Shown in pieces: positions 38,201 through 50,690 of a stretch of 64,000 nucleotides of DNA. The notes beneath the pieces are model-generated. The model saw only the letters and a program-made list of their open reading frames with translations. It was not told the DNA's origin and did not search any database. The stretch lies in NCBI GenBank assembly GCA_014706295.1, contig JACSVZ010000011.1:9042163-9106162 (forward strand). The letters are read 5' to 3'. The position numbers and the translations under genes are program-made. Source of the DNA: Lycocorax pyrrhopterus obiensis (lineage: Eukaryota > Chordata > Aves > Passeriformes > Paradisaeidae). Positions within the stretch are counted from its first letter, which is position 1. Every line of letters begins with the position of its first letter.

Positions 38201-40091
38201 ACTCTGCTGAGAGGCAGGAAAGTGCAGTCCCATGGGGGGAAGCTCACGGGCACCAAAGTGTCCTGTCATGGACACTGCCACTGGACACTGGCTGCTCCAG
38301 CACTAAACCCAGGCAGATCGGAGTGACGGCTCTGCAGCCCAAGTTCTCCCAGCTCACACCAGGCCTGTGCTCACAACTGCGTGTGAGGATTGGCTCCAGC
38401 ACAAGAGCCACCGTGGACAGGTTTTGCACAGTCACTGCCACAGCCAGTAGCAGATTGTGCACCAAGACCCATGGAAAGAGAGTTAAAAAGCCCCCAAATT
38501 GCACAGAGCTTCTCAAATAATGTCCATATGTGAGCCATTGCAAACCAGACAATGAGTACTGTCTTCCATCATCCCCAACACATCTCATTAAAATAAAGTC
38601 TTATGCACTGATTTCTGACTTCAAGTGGAAGTAGAAGAAATACTGTGAAAGTAATGCCATGATCCTCTAGATATATCTTAATTTCAACAGTACTTCTTAT
38701 TTCAGTCACATGATATTGTTGAAATTTACAAAAAAATTCATTACAAAGCCCACTAAAAAGCAACAATAAAGTCATTAACAAAAAAGAGAATTTTAAGTTA
38801 ATACTTTGCTAGGAATCATATGTTATCTTCTTATAAAATGTTACAATTGACATACATCTATACATAATATTTACAATGGAGAACTGAGTTGAACAAAGAT
38901 TTGTACTAAAAGTAAAGGCTTGACTTCATTTCTTAAATTCTTAATTGTGCAACCCTGTAATAGGACATAATTTAACAGGACTGTCTCAGTACAAAAAACT
39001 AAAATTATATACTTTTGGCTAATAAAAACCAGTTTTCCCTTAACAGGCATTCAGAGGTTTGACCTTTAACTACATTGAAAGTAATCCAAAGTATTCTGAA
39101 TTTATTGGACTTTGGAAGAGCAGTTAAGAGGTCCTGATTTAGAAAAGCCGATTTTAATCTTAATTTGAACCATTATACATATTTAAACTTTAATCGGGCA
39201 AGAGTACAATGCTACCATCAATGGGGTTGAAAATAGGGGGATTTTGGACTCTTAGTGGTGTGGCCTGCTCTTCACAGCCTGATGCACCATGGGTACTCTG
39301 ATTTAGTGGTATTTCACACATAGTTCTTCAGCAGATGGAAATGATGAGAAGGAAAGACAAAGGGCACAGTCTAACATTTTATAAAGTAACCTTATGAAAG
39401 TCTTGAAGAACATTTTGGAAAATAAAGATGCACTCTTTTTGTTTTCATAAAAGTGATAATGTGCTTTGCAATGGGGGAATTTTTTAAAAGAGGATGGGAG
39501 GACATGGCAGATTGACAATATTGTGAAATAAATTGCCACATACATAAATTCCTCAGTTTTTATGAAGTCCACATAATGTTGATCTGCAACAGTTTTGACT
39601 TCAGCTATGCAGATGTAGATGAAAATACCCTTAAAAAAAGTTAAATAAGATTCTTACGACTGTTTTTTATGCCCACAGGAACTAGTGACATGATTATACC
39701 ACTGTTTGAATGGAGACTAATATAAGTTTGCTTGGGCTTTTTTATCTTCTAAAATTGAGGGGTGGGAAGAAAACATGGTTTTTAACAATAATACTTGCAC
39801 AAAAGCGCACATAACTTACACACAAATATATATAGCACAAATATTACTATTTTTCAAAATGAACCAGACTTACAATCCTAGATCTCAGTCTTCCAGAAAC
39901 TTACAACCTGAATTGCCTTATGTTCATGAATATGTCACCTAGTCAATAAAGTAGTTATGCCTTTTTTTAATAAGCAGATGCATAAGAGCATGTAGGGACT
40001 TACTAAAATCAGCAGGGGAAACCCCAAACCCATCAGCACACCTAATCTTAATATACCCAATAGAAGTCAAAATATAGGGAGCAAACCCCCT
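38201..40091. other. Non-coding DNA with one GC-richer patch
   Basis: At 38210-38490 base composition rises and a minus-strand frame of 114 codons (38244-38588) is open, but the product is not recognisable. The remainder is AT-rich with nothing identified. Confidence 0.45.
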
Positions 40092-40192
40092 GCTCAGTAT
40101 AAAGCAGCACACCTTACTGATGTGAATGGAGATATGCTGACTTACACCTACTGACACAGCAACCCCAGAGATGTTAAGGGAAATTCTGATCC
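40092..40192. repeat. Ancient amniote palindromic repeat fragment
   Basis: CAGTATAAAGCAGCACACCT, then GATGTGAATGGAGATATGCT, GACTTACACC and GGAAATTCTGATCC. This order resembles the remembered sauropsid repeat '..GTGTAAATCAGCATAGCTCCATTGAAGTCAATGGAG..TTTACACC..GATC..', again with a roughly palindromic centre. The copy is degraded. It probably belongs to the same general class of old repeats as 1955-2072, but I cannot assign subfamilies. Confidence 0.5.
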
Positions 40193-40343
40193 TTGATACA
40201 TTCCAGCAACTTCCATCACTCCAGCTATGGAACCGCGTTGCATTGAGATTTTTGAAGATTTAACCATCTGGAGTAGGAATGTGAAAATACTGAGTATTTT
40301 TTCATGTTAGATGACTAGTTCAAAAACCAGCGAAATAAGTTGC

Positions 40344-40370
40344 AAAAAAAAAAAAAAAAGAAAAAAGAAA
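40344..40370. repeat. A-rich tract (16 A plus AAAAAAG unit)
   Basis: Run of 16 A, then G, six A, G and three A. Low-complexity DNA without an attached element. Confidence 0.85.
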
Positions 40371-41259
40371 TTTTAATTTGGAGAAACTAAGAAAGAGAAA
40401 TTAGACATCTAAAGATTATTACTCAATGATATTCCAAATGTAGCTTATGATTGCTTTTGTTCTCTTCAGCAAATAACATTTAAATACCCCATACAAAAGA
40501 GAAGCCTGAGGATGTTTCATCACAAAGTAGCTGATGCTGTGGGGTAACACAGTTCCTTGAGACATCCGAGTCCTTAGTTCAGCCTCTGCTGAATTCAGTG
40601 CGTGGGCAGAAATTCAGGCTCTTCTGGCGTATGTTTGAACGACTGCGACGTGAGAAGGATTCCTTCTCTGCTCAATGACGTACAAATTGACCATGCAAAG
40701 TGAAATATTGTCAGGATAAGAATCAGAGAACGCATCGTCTTCTGGAAGGGTGAGGGCACCCTTGGAAGGCAAGGTGCCTTGCCCGAGCCAAGGCATCTCC
40801 TGGCATTTATTTGGTAAGAGGACACAGTCCTCAAGTAGTTGGGTGAACTTAGCCTTTTATTTTCCTCGGCTTCCATTACAATGCACAATCCCAAAACATT
40901 TTGAAATATCAAACCAGTTCATTTTGACATTTTCAAAATAAAGCATTTCAACATTGTGTTGAAAACATTTGTCAGTTTTTTGGGGTTTTTTTCTACTCAG
41001 AATATTTGTCAAATAGTTTTGACCACTCTGAGCCTTTTCTCAGCAATAAATGTTATCCTGATTTTCCCCCACTCTTTAGCTTTGCTTTTCAAATGGCTTA
41101 GCCACAGCCCTACTGATACTTGGTAAAATTTTTGTTGTTTCCATTTCAAATGGTAATTTTAAGTACAAGGCTTCCTGTAATCTGCAATGCAACAGCCTGC
41201 TTAGTCAACACCAACCCTGTGAATGTTTAGGAGACCCTATGGTGTTTAGAAGGAAACAG
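40371..41259. other. Non-coding DNA, nothing recognised
   Basis: Short overlapping frames on both strands at 40595-40941, none recognisable. No repeat family was identified. Confidence 0.5.
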
Positions 41260-41520
41260 GATATGTAACATTCTGCTAATTGAATAAGACAGCTTTTATT
41301 ACTAAGCAGCGTCTTTCCATTTCCCACTAAAGTCAAGATATTTACATACACCTAATGCTTCAATTTACAGGCTATAAACAGCCAAGCCATTGCAATGCAA
41401 TTATTAATTGCTAGTGTATTTGCATGGAAATTATTAAGCAGTTAATATTTTAAAGGAATAAGCAGCAGCTAATTTTGGCCTCACAAGACAGTTTATGCAA
41501 TGACATGTTTCCTAGACCTC
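41260..41520. promoter_or_regulatory. Candidate octamer/homeodomain-rich regulatory block
   Basis: Contains an exact POU octamer ATTTGCAT at 41418-41425, TTAATTG at 41404-41410, ATGCAATTATTAATTGC spanning the same area, several further TTATTA/TTAATA cores, and CAGCAGCTAATTTT near 41463. The block is free of repeats and coding frames. Dense POU and homeodomain sites are typical of neural and developmental enhancers, but AT-rich sequence yields such cores by chance, so confidence is limited. Confidence 0.3.
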
Positions 41521-44500
41521 AGAAACAACAAATGTAAAAAACAGGTTTACATTGGCATAAGATGACTAAAATCCAGAATTTTCAATTACTAATTTCGATA
41601 TGTTTAGATGTGTAATTTATATGAGCCTTAGGTGTAGGTTTGAATGAATAGCAGAAAAGCATGCTGAAGAGAAATGCCTGGATCATTCAGATCCACTGAA
41701 ATGGACAACACAAGTTTCAAGGAATCTCTGTGATCTTTTCGTCAATGTTTTCGTTTAGAGAACAGAGCAGAAAGTCCGGTGTTGTAACATCTCACAGCAG
41801 GCAAACTGCTTTAAAATGTATATTTTGGCTTGTTATTATTCTGCTTTGAATGTGTTGAAGATGCAATGATATAAAAATACAGCTTCCAAGCATTACTGAA
41901 ATATTCTAATGCTATGTAAAAAAAATGGCAGACTCAATATAAATGATGACATAGGAGTGTGTATATTTAGGCCATATAACTAGCTGGAAAGACAAATTAA
42001 AACTTACCCTGGGTTAAATGCTCTTCTGACTTTAAGGGGAAAGTTTTGGCCAAGATCAAATATGAGCACCCGCTTCTAAACACAGAGCTGACTATTGCTG
42101 CCTTTTGCCGAATGAAAACATTATACCATGTACTAACTGTAGTAGAAATGAAAGCGCATGCATGTTTGACTTGTAAACAGAAATGCCATTAATAGCTCCT
42201 TAAAGACATCACCTATGTGAAACTATGAAAATTTTAACCCAAAAGTTGTTTTTCTAGTGAATAAGATAAATAGGAACAAAGAAGAGGTGTGTGCTAAAGG
42301 CTAGTGAAGTCAAAAGGCAATTACACAGTGTTCAAAGCACTGGATATTTCAAATCCTAATCTAAAGTAACAGTAGCAATTTCCCTATCATCTGCCCAAGC
42401 CTGAGTGCTTCACAGGGATAAACAAAATACATTTAATCACATTTACTTTGTTAGTTACTATGCATTTTATTGATTTTTTATGCTCAAATCCTACAATTTA
42501 TCCTGTAAATATGAGCTGTGCCTGGAAGTCACTGAAGAATACATGAGAAAGACTCATAAAACCTGATTCTACAAAGGCTCAGACCCAAGTTACAGTCAAC
42601 AGGCTGCACATGGGGAGGAAGACATTTGTATGACTGAATTGTACAGAAGCATTGTGATCCTCAAGGTCAGTGTGATTACTCCAGAACTTCAGTGAGGCGC
42701 ACAGTCTTAGCTGTTTGTGGGATCAGGATCTGACATTGCCACTGGCATTTTCTCCAGAGATTTACACTGTTATGGGTCCTCTAAAATCAATATTCAGATT
42801 ATGCACTCTGACAATAAAATTAAATTTGCTAACAAGTTTCAAGGGCCTGTTAGATACTCTCTTAAAGTCTCTATCTTCAAAGAAGAGAACAAGAAAGTTC
42901 AAAGATTACAAAGAAAGGAAACACGTTTCAAACTGCCTGTGAACGAAATTTAAAGCTTGTTGTTTTTAAGTTTTTCTTGTCATCATTCATTAACTTATTT
43001 GCTCATTCAAATCCTCAAGAGAGTAAAACCCAAATCCTGACAAAGCCACTACACCAAACATTATTTTAAATTTTACTTGTGCTGCTGAGAGCCTTGTGCT
43101 CAGAGCTATAGGAATATGTCTAATCTCAGAGTCAAACATGGTGCAGCTCCTGCCTTGGCTGGTAACTGTTAGTAATACGAGCAAAAGACATTGCACTGCT
43201 GGTGCCAAAGCTTTGAACAAAATTACTTCCTTTAACACACCGCCACCTTAATTATGTGCTGGGGAACATAAAGCAGGTCAGACAATTTGTACTGGGACAT
43301 CATAATTCCATCAGTATAATGCTGACATTGCTAAAGATTTATGAATGGAATGTCGCAATTATTTTTTTAGTAAACATATCAAGTTTCACTAATGGGGGGG
43401 CTGGAAGTACTAATTAGCTTTTGTTTTGGGTGGGTTTTTTGTAGCGTATCATATAAGATGTGGGGAGCAGAGGGTAGAGGGGAAGGATCTGTGACAAAAA
43501 CAAGCACACACGATTTATGTATGGCCTGTAATTCAAGCAGATGTTCTTATATAGGGGCTGCAGGGATTAAAGCCTTTCTGCACATAATTCTATTTGCTAA
43601 CTACCTTCTGTCTGCACAGACCTTCCAGCCTATGACAGAATTTTGCTAAGCCACATTTCTTTAAAAGCAAAAGGGAACAGTAGACAAATAATCTTAAAAA
43701 TTTCTGTGTTTAAATATTAGGGTTTGGCAGTTTGGCTGGCTTTAACCTTTAAGCAGCTGGGCGATTCCATTGGATTTATTACAAATGCATCCAACAATGA
43801 CCTTGGTTGGCAGGGGTTTCTTTGGGTATCCATTCAAACCAGCACTTGACTACTGTTGGCATATATGCACTCGTACTGCAGAAAGGAATTGTACTCATGC
43901 TAAATCTGAAGAATTCATATTTAAATAATATCCAGTGACTCCACCCTTGGTGACCATGCTCAAAGATTTGTCGAGATAAATAGACAGCTCTAGAGAGAAA
44001 GAGGCAAAATCAGTTGAGTGGTCAGTATTGTAATTCTATAATATGGCAATATCACAATATGATGGCAACACTGCAAGCTGGGGGCAGAACATTCCAAAAT
44101 TGATGGTTTTAACGCTTGCCTGACAGACACACTGCATCCAGAACAAAAGAACTGGTGGAAACATTGAAGAACCCTAAAACTTTCATTGAAAGTTACATAA
44201 ATATAACATATAATATAACATATCTGTCACCACTTGTAGGCACATCCTGGACTTTCTACATAGGAAATATAATATACGAGGATAACTTTTGTAACAAGAA
44301 GTAACTGTTCAAGACCAGATCTCTATCAGTCTTCCTGTTCCTTCTTGAAAACCTGTGTGGTGTTTCGTCTCTAGCTGGAGTTAAAACCACAGCACAAGTA
44401 CGGAAGGAGAAACAGCCATGAACTAATTCTTCTTGCCACTGTCATGTCTCTACAAATGCAAAGCTTGTAACAATAGCACAGTGTCTTAATGCTTTTAAAT

Positions 44501-44991
44501 AAAGCTCTAGGTATGAGGAAAGAGGCAAAAAGGAAGGGGAACAGGATTCAGTTCACGATCTGGAACCAAATTTTCACTGTCCTATATGTCATATTTTTCA
44601 CTAGCTTAATACATTAAAAAAATGAGAAAAGATTAATCAAAACTTATCTTTTCTTTTATAATATAGCTCGTGTAAATTGTGGTTTTGTTGGATTTAATTA
44701 AAAATCTAAATCCTGCCCCACCACCCTCTGCAAATAACTAAAAAAATTTAAAATATATAATTTCAAGGACATCTTTACCTACATTTATGTGTAATGGACT
44801 GACAAAATCTAGTTCCGGAATATTTTGTATAATTGTCTTTTACTGTCTTACAGCTTCATGAAAAGGTTTCTGATGCACAAATGCTATGGATCTTTAGCAG
44901 GATGCACCTCAGTGCATTTCACTGTTTCTCAAATTATCTTTGAAATAAAGAACATAAGTCAAGAACATGATCCTATAAATGTGACAGCTTA
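41521..44991. other. Non-coding DNA, nothing firm
   Basis: AT-rich DNA. A stretch near 42568-42620 (GATTCTACAAAGGCTCAGA) faintly recalls the sauropsid palindromic repeats but is too weak to call. An 11-bp tandem duplication of an AATATAACATAT-like unit occurs near 44200-44223. No genes were recognised. Confidence 0.5.
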
Positions 44992-45105
44992 ACATAGAAT
45001 CCTTAAGGCTGTAAAAGACCTGTAAGATCATCAAGTCCAACTGCAAACCCAGCACCATGTTCAACATGAAACTATATCCCCAAGTGCCACATCCACATGC
45101 CTTTT
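44992..45105 (-). mobile_element. CR1 LINE, 3' fragment
   Basis: On the plus strand: ACATAGAATCCTTAAGGCTG, TAAAAGACCTGTAAGATCAT, CAAGTCCAACTGCAAACCCA, CAAGTGCCACATCCACATGC. This is the reverse complement of the CR1 3' region, so the copy is on the minus strand with its 3' end at 44992. It covers the same part of CR1 as the copy at 12.4 kb but is shorter and more diverged. No coding capacity remains. Confidence 0.88.
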
Positions 45106-45678
45106 GAGCATGTGAAGTGGTAGGATAAATTTCTGATCTCAGAATAAAGATAAACATTAAACCTTTATCTAGAGATTTGCTTTCAATTACTCTCATATTA
45201 GAGCGCTTCCAAAGAAATCTGGATAGCATCCAAATAGTTTGGGATCACTTATTTTCTTTGAAAAGGCTTTTAATATGATGTTGATCATAGACACTCCCAT
45301 CTTCCTGTGCTTCAAATATGTGACAGCAATGAAACCTTTTTTTTTATGCCAGCCAGCTGCAGCACCTGCTCTTGCGTTCACTTTCCATATTTCACTCGAG
45401 ATTTGAAGCTTTGTATAACAGCTCATGGGCACGTTAACTAATTGTAGTCTTATTTAAGCTTTCACCTTCATGACACTGAGTGTAAAATGGAGAATGGTAC
45501 TGAATCCTCTACCCTGGAGTATCAGTGTGAGTACTGCACATTTAGGAGGGCTTTTGTCCCATATCACTCTGCAACTGCCTAAGGAATTTTGCATACAAAG
45601 GATGAAAAAACCCCAAAAAATTATTCTATTAAAAAAAAAGACAAATCATACTTATTTGTCTCTGGATCATATCATACA
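45106..45678. other. Non-coding DNA between CR1 and the splice-site candidate
   Basis: AT-rich DNA. Plus-strand frames here run into the pyrimidine tract and are not recognisable. If the exon candidate downstream is real, this is intron. Confidence 0.45.
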
Positions 45679-45711
45679 TACTAATTCACTAATTTTTTTC
45701 TTTTTTTTCAG
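45679..45711 (+). promoter_or_regulatory. Strong candidate 3' splice site
   Basis: TACTAAT at 45679-45685 matches the branch-point consensus, with the branch A at 45684. It is followed by a pyrimidine tract that is almost all T (45693-45709) and by CAG ending at 45711. The 27-nt distance from branch A to AG is normal. All three elements in correct order make this the best-looking acceptor I saw, directly upstream of an open frame. Chance pyrimidine tracts are common in AT-rich DNA, so function is not proven. Confidence 0.45.
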
Positions 45712-45777
45712 CATGTCCAAAACTGATCCTCAGAAGTTGTGTTTAGCCAAAAAAAGTACCATCATCAGGACATGAAA

Positions 45778-46014
45778 ATGGAAGCTTTTGGGAATAGGAC
45801 AGATTTTGAGACATCACCACTCAGCTATGAGACCTTCTCCAGTGACAAGTGGTGCCAAAGTAAAGCCCTGGATAGGAACTTTCTTCATAATCTTGAGGGA
45901 GAAAACAATCCTCAGAGTGATTCAAAAATGAAACAATGTAGTCTGAACACTTTTATCTTATTCATGTTTCTATTTCTGTTTCTAATCTTTTCATGCTTTT
46001 GCATCAGCTATTAG
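45778..46014 (+). CDS. Possible small single-pass membrane protein exon
   Basis: Open frame of 78 codons from the second of two close ATGs. That ATG, at 45778, has A at -3 and G at +4, a better context than the one at 45772, which would add two residues. The polar N-terminal part (residues 1-55) carries an NRT motif at residues 6-8 and is rich in Asp, Glu, Asn and Ser. Residues about 58-76 form one strongly hydrophobic stretch (TFILFMFLFLFLIFSCFCI) ending two residues before the stop. This is the layout of a tail-anchored or C-terminally anchored microprotein. The frame begins about 65 bases after a strong splice acceptor, which would suit a 3' terminal coding exon with an upstream non-coding exon. 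I do not recognise the family. No clear AATAAA follows within several hundred bases. A chance frame is quite possible. Confidence 0.27.
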   Translation: MEAFGNRTDFETSPLSYETFSSDKWCQSKALDRNFLHNLEGENNPQSDSKMKQCSLNTFILFMFLFLFLIFSCFCISY

Positions 46015-47396
46015 AAGGATTTTTTGTGTGTGAAAGCTACAGCTAAAATGACATTAAGGTGAAACTACAAGCCCATCTATTTTTGGGAATATAAGGCAGG
46101 AATCGTTTCCTTATTCGCTTACAATCTGAAATCTGCACTGAATCCTAGAAAGTTGTGCCTAGAAAAAGCATTAGAGAAATCTCATATGGCATTTTTGTAG
46201 CATTTTCATAATTCTTTCATAATTACTTTTGAGCACTTGCTTTGAAAATCCACACACTTTCACTGAAACAAAATGAGTGGGAGAAACAGATTTCTTCCTT
46301 TTTTATATGGTAGACTAATACCTCCCTCACACCACTTTTAAACACTTCATTGGTGAAGAGCACATCATCAGAGACTAAAACATAGGATAAAGACACAAAC
46401 CAACATGTTGGACGAGAGAACAGATGGTGACATGCCAACATTACTGGTAGGAACAAGACATTCAGAAGTGTAAGAGGAAGCAACAATACAGGGCACAGGA
46501 ACAGCACCAAATGAAACTTTTCTTCTGTACAGCTTAAAAGACTATAACTTGCCTGGATCAAGGACTTGTGCCACCAGTGGCCTTGATAAGAAACATATGG
46601 ATGCATTTTACAATGGTGTGAGGATGCGATTCTGGTATTATTAGATCAGTCGACAGCACTCCCCCCAGGCAGTGGGCATATTGTGAGCATAATGGTATTA
46701 ATTCTACTTCATTTGCTACAGCTTAGTTGTTTCCTTCGCATCAAAATCCTCATAATGAAAGCAGAGAGGTCAGAAAGTTTTCCAGTGTATTGAAGGTCCA
46801 CTGTAAGCCATTTGGGTGCACATTCCTAAATCACTGTTACAAAGGAGAAGTTATTAAAAACCAGCAGTTAACACGCTGGCTTGTGAATGTTTGTGCAATT
46901 GAAGGATTGCTCATGAATGGAAGGTTGAATGGGGAGAATCCAATCGCATACATGGAGTATGAAGGATCGGTTTGGTGACAAAATCAAATCTCATTCTAAA
47001 AATCTCATAAGAGAAAAACAGATATTTCACCCATCTATAGCTGTTAGACAAAGGGATTCTGAACTGTCTTCAACCTTTCCCATTCTCAGCTGCATCTTTT
47101 TCTTAACCTAAAGGATTTTTGCACTCAAAAAATCTATAATGCCTGCTGTGTACAGAGTTTGCAAAGATTTCTAATGAGCACAAACTCTTAAAACCCCTAT
47201 TCTTTTTTTAGATAAACATATTTGATCTTTCCAGTCATTATCATTTTAACTTGCAAAGTGACATTATGCCAAAAAGAAGGAATTCATAAATTAGTTCCAA
47301 TTTAGAAAGTTTTCTTGTCATTGTATAAATGACAGATCTTTAAAAAGACGACTTAAAATGAAATGCAATAAAAAAAAAATTCACTTTCGTGGCAGG
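46015..47396. other. Non-coding DNA downstream of the exon candidate
   Basis: AT-rich DNA; a minus-strand 127-codon frame at 46223-46606 is open but unrecognised. ATTAAA occurs near 46850. An A run of about ten lies at 47370-47379. Otherwise nothing identified. Confidence 0.5.
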
Positions 47397-47422
47397 TTTT
47401 TTTTCTCTCTTTTTTTTTTTTA
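47397..47422. repeat. T-rich low-complexity tract
   Basis: Two T runs separated by CTCTC. It resembles a polypyrimidine tract, but TAAGACTG follows and no exon-like frame was seen. Confidence 0.8.
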
Positions 47423-47698
47423 AGACTGAAAGAATAAAACAATGTGCTATCAAAAAGAAATGAGTGGTATAAAAAATCACAAATGTGCATGGACAGGAAA
47501 CTAATTTGAATTCTCAGATTGTTTTAGGAAAGCTAAATTTAGTTGGGACAGTAACAAAATAAAATGTAAGCAGAAAACACTTTGCAAAGTTAAATTCACT
47601 TTTCAGCAGAAATTAATAAAGCAGGATGCACATCCAGCTTCTTATTTTAAACCCTGCTGGTGGCTGGAACTATTGATGTTTGGGATGCAAACCTGCTC

Positions 47699-47745
47699 TG
47701 CTGAAGTCAACTAGAAGTTTGCTAATTATGTTACTGAGCCAACAT
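47699..47745. repeat. Possible ancient amniote repeat scrap
   Basis: CTGAAGTCAACTAGAAGTTT, then GCTAATTATGTTACTGAGCC resembles the '..TGAAGTCAATGGGAGTTTTGCCATTGACTTCAATGGG..' arrangement of old sauropsid repeats. Short and diverged. Confidence 0.3.
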
Positions 47746-48414
47746 CACACCCATGCATTTTGTTTTTATTCTCTTTAAGGACTGCAAAATTTAGACGCAG
47801 AGTTGGGTTTGGCTTTCAAATACCTTTAATGTTTGGGAGCACTTGACTTGAATTCTTTAAGCAGAGTGTACTTGTGCAATGAATTGATGATATCAAAAGA
47901 GATCATGAGCACAAGTGATGCCAAGGTGACAAACAGACCAGAAGCTAATGCAAAACTTCCCTCAGTGACACGGAGAAAACAAATTTAGGGTTGTGTGCGC
48001 AGATTTTTTACACTAGGAAAGCACTCAAGTGAGGCAGCACTCCAGGCAATGACCACAGAAAACTCCTGGGGATCCTGTGAGGGATTCTTCAGCGGATTTA
48101 TGATTTCAGCTTGTTCTCAGACTAAAATGTGCTTTATCAGGGGTCCCACATGACTATTCTGAACTTATGGATGGCAAATTCATCAAAATAGTTATCAATG
48201 TACTGCAATGGAGCAATTTAATCCCACAACCATTGATCTACAGGAAATAATTTCCTGACATCATCTTGTTTCCTGCCAACTGTCCAGTTACACACACTCC
48301 TTTCGCTCCAAGGTCTACCCGGCATCATAACTTTTACTGCCCAGATTTTTAATTTCTAGGTGTCTTTTCTGAAAGGTTAATAATTTCCAAACAAATAATT
48401 AAAATTAAGTAAAT
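47746..48414. other. Non-coding DNA, nothing recognised
   Basis: AT-rich DNA between two small repeat scraps. No gene, RNA or further repeat family was identified. Confidence 0.5.
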
Positions 48415-48465
48415 GGGAGCTAATGGAAATTAATGGGAGCTCTGTTTAACACGTCAGGTTTGAGT
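48415..48465. repeat. Ancient amniote repeat scrap
   Basis: GGAAATTAATGGGAGCTCTG followed by TTTAACACGTCAGG shares its core with the fragment at 11955-12003 (AAATCAATGGGAGCTTTGTTTAA). The two are in the same orientation and probably from one family. Confidence 0.42.
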
Positions 48466-50544
48466 ATTCACTTCTTAGTGAGATTCCACTACTATTTTTA
48501 GCTTCAAGTTTTAGGCAAAAGAATTTTAGATGGGAGAGAGCTACTTCTTCTCACTCAGGAAATCAGAGTACTGTCTTATATTGCCTGCATCACCACACTC
48601 CGTCAAAGGCAAATAAATTAATTTCTAAGGCATTTTCACCCTTGGCAGCTCAGTAGAAGCTTCAGTTGAAAAGCAAGTCTTTAGGCAGCTTAATGACAGC
48701 AACATGCAGGTTAAAAAATACATCTGTCCCAAGCCAGTAGGTATCAAAATACAACAAAATACTCCGGTGTTTGTATCACAAACAGGTACACAGAGCTAAC
48801 AGAACACTGCTTGATGTGCAGATCTACTGCCCTAGTGCTGGTCATTTTAACAGAATCTATTATTTCTAGCTGAGACAATAGTGATTGCAGGACACAATTT
48901 ACAAATCCTCTTCCCTAGTGGGACAAAATTTGTTTGTCAATAGGTTTTTTTTGTAAGAGAAAGTTGAACATACAAGTTTTCTGGATGTAGTGCAAAACTA
49001 TTTCAGAGCAGTCATGAATGAAATGTTAATTCCTGAGGGGCATTTCTCCTAAGCGGCTCTTGGCTACAAGCAGGTTCCCTAGTTAGTTTGACCAAATGCA
49101 GAGGATCAGGGCAGTTATGGCCATTGAAGCACACATTCCCCTTTCAGCATTGGATGTGCAAGGGAAGACCACCAGAACTGGACAGGAATACCATGACACT
49201 ATGGGATCAGCTTCCAGTAAGAGTCAATTCCACTATTGGAACATTAACAGCTGCAGAAGTATCAAGAGTTCATAGCCTTTCATGGGTTAGAACTTCTTTC
49301 TTCCATGGGAATACATTCAGAATACATCTGACTTCTCAAGCAACCAACCGTATTACAGGGGGGAAATCTGGATCTGAGTCTATCCAGTACAATTTCAAGA
49401 TACTGAAACTGCAGCTGACAGAAACTTCAACATGATTATAATGATCTGTTACCCCCACATGCAAACTTTCCTGTTTTCCATTTTTACTTGTGTTGTAGAC
49501 CTTCTTTTACTACTTTAATGCCTACATTTAAGGCAGAAAGTGAAATGATATTTAGGATAATGTTTTAGCGTCTGTTTCACAATGGTTTTTATTGAAGCTG
49601 TAAAGCACTTGCATGCACAGAGAAAAGAAGGTGCATTTTAGAAATAAAACTATTAAGTAACATTATCTTGCCATGGTTCATTCCCACTGGGACAGAAGAA
49701 CCATTTGAAAAGCATAACTGAATTCAGTTAAAATATGATAAATTTTTATCTCCACTTTACCACCTTTTCAGCACTGCATGCTGATCAAGAAAGTAATGAA
49801 AGCATGAGTGTTTATGTTTAGAAGCTTTTGTCTGATCATATGTTGTGCAATACCTTTGTATTTTCCCCCTACTACTTAAAGTAGGGAATAACTTGAATAT
49901 CACAGCCTTCTCCTAGAAAGGAGGATGAACACGTATGTTTCCGTATCTGATTACCAATGTAAAGTCCACCAGCAGCAATCAATGTCACAAATGGATGAAG
50001 ATATGAGGAGAGATGAAAATATGCCTTTGCATATCATGGCAAGAACAAATGGTCTCCAGTTAACAGAATAAAATGGCTGCTTGTATGTGGCACAAAATCA
50101 CAGAAATACATATCCAAAGAAAAATTTACAGAAACAACTTCACCACAGTTTTTCTGGGGGCCAAACCCTAAGTACTGCATATATCTTCTTTTAGGAAAGC
50201 AGACACTGACAGGGACCATAGAGATATGCCTATTAATTATCTTGAAAAGATTGTTTACTGATTCTTTCCAAAGAAGACTGGAACTGTCTTCTTTAACGAC
50301 TAAATATAGCAGTAATAAATACAATATAAACACAAATACAATATTATGAAAAAAACAAAAACCAAATAGTTAATTGAGAGTTAAATTAGTATGTATTCCT
50401 GAAATACAGGCCCCATATCCATTTTGTAAGTCACTGGATCTATGAGTGATCTGCACACAGGATATCAAAAATGCCTTTTGAAGTATATTGGTTCTCCTGT
50501 CACCCTTATGAACACTGCCTCATATAGAAAAGTAATATTACAAC
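48466..50544. other. Non-coding DNA, nothing recognised
   Basis: AT-rich DNA. A 115-codon frame at 49088-49435 begins with TTG and shows no family. No repeat was recognised. Confidence 0.5.
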
Positions 50545-50690
50545 CCGAGTACACAGTAGGGAAGCACTATTTCTGCTTTGCAGATGGCCAGCTGAGACAT
50601 GAAGAAATTAAGTGATTTTTCCGATGTCAAACAAGAAACCTGCATCAGAATGGAGAAAATCTAGCCCTTCTGAGTCTTGGCTGATTTCCT
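50545..50690 (-). repeat. MIR-type SINE fragment
   Basis: TTTGCAGATGGCCAGCTGAG, then ACATGAAGAAATTAAGTGAT, CCGATGTCAAAC and CCTTCTGAGTCTTGG follow the order of the reverse-complement MIR consensus ('..TTTACAGATGAGGAAACTGAGG..GAGGTTAAGTGACTTGCCCAAGGTCAC..'). An old minus-strand copy covering roughly the tRNA-proximal half and core. Confidence 0.65.

Noticed and set aside
38244..38588. 114-codon minus-strand frame
   Set aside because: Only explained by local GC rise; the product is unrecognised and the opposite strand is also open.
46223..46606. 127-codon minus-strand frame with hydrophobic stretches
   Set aside because: The hydrophobicity follows from T-rich codons; no family, no splice context and no conservation evidence.
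49088..49435. 115-codon plus-strand frame
   Set aside because: It begins with TTG and its product resembles no known protein.
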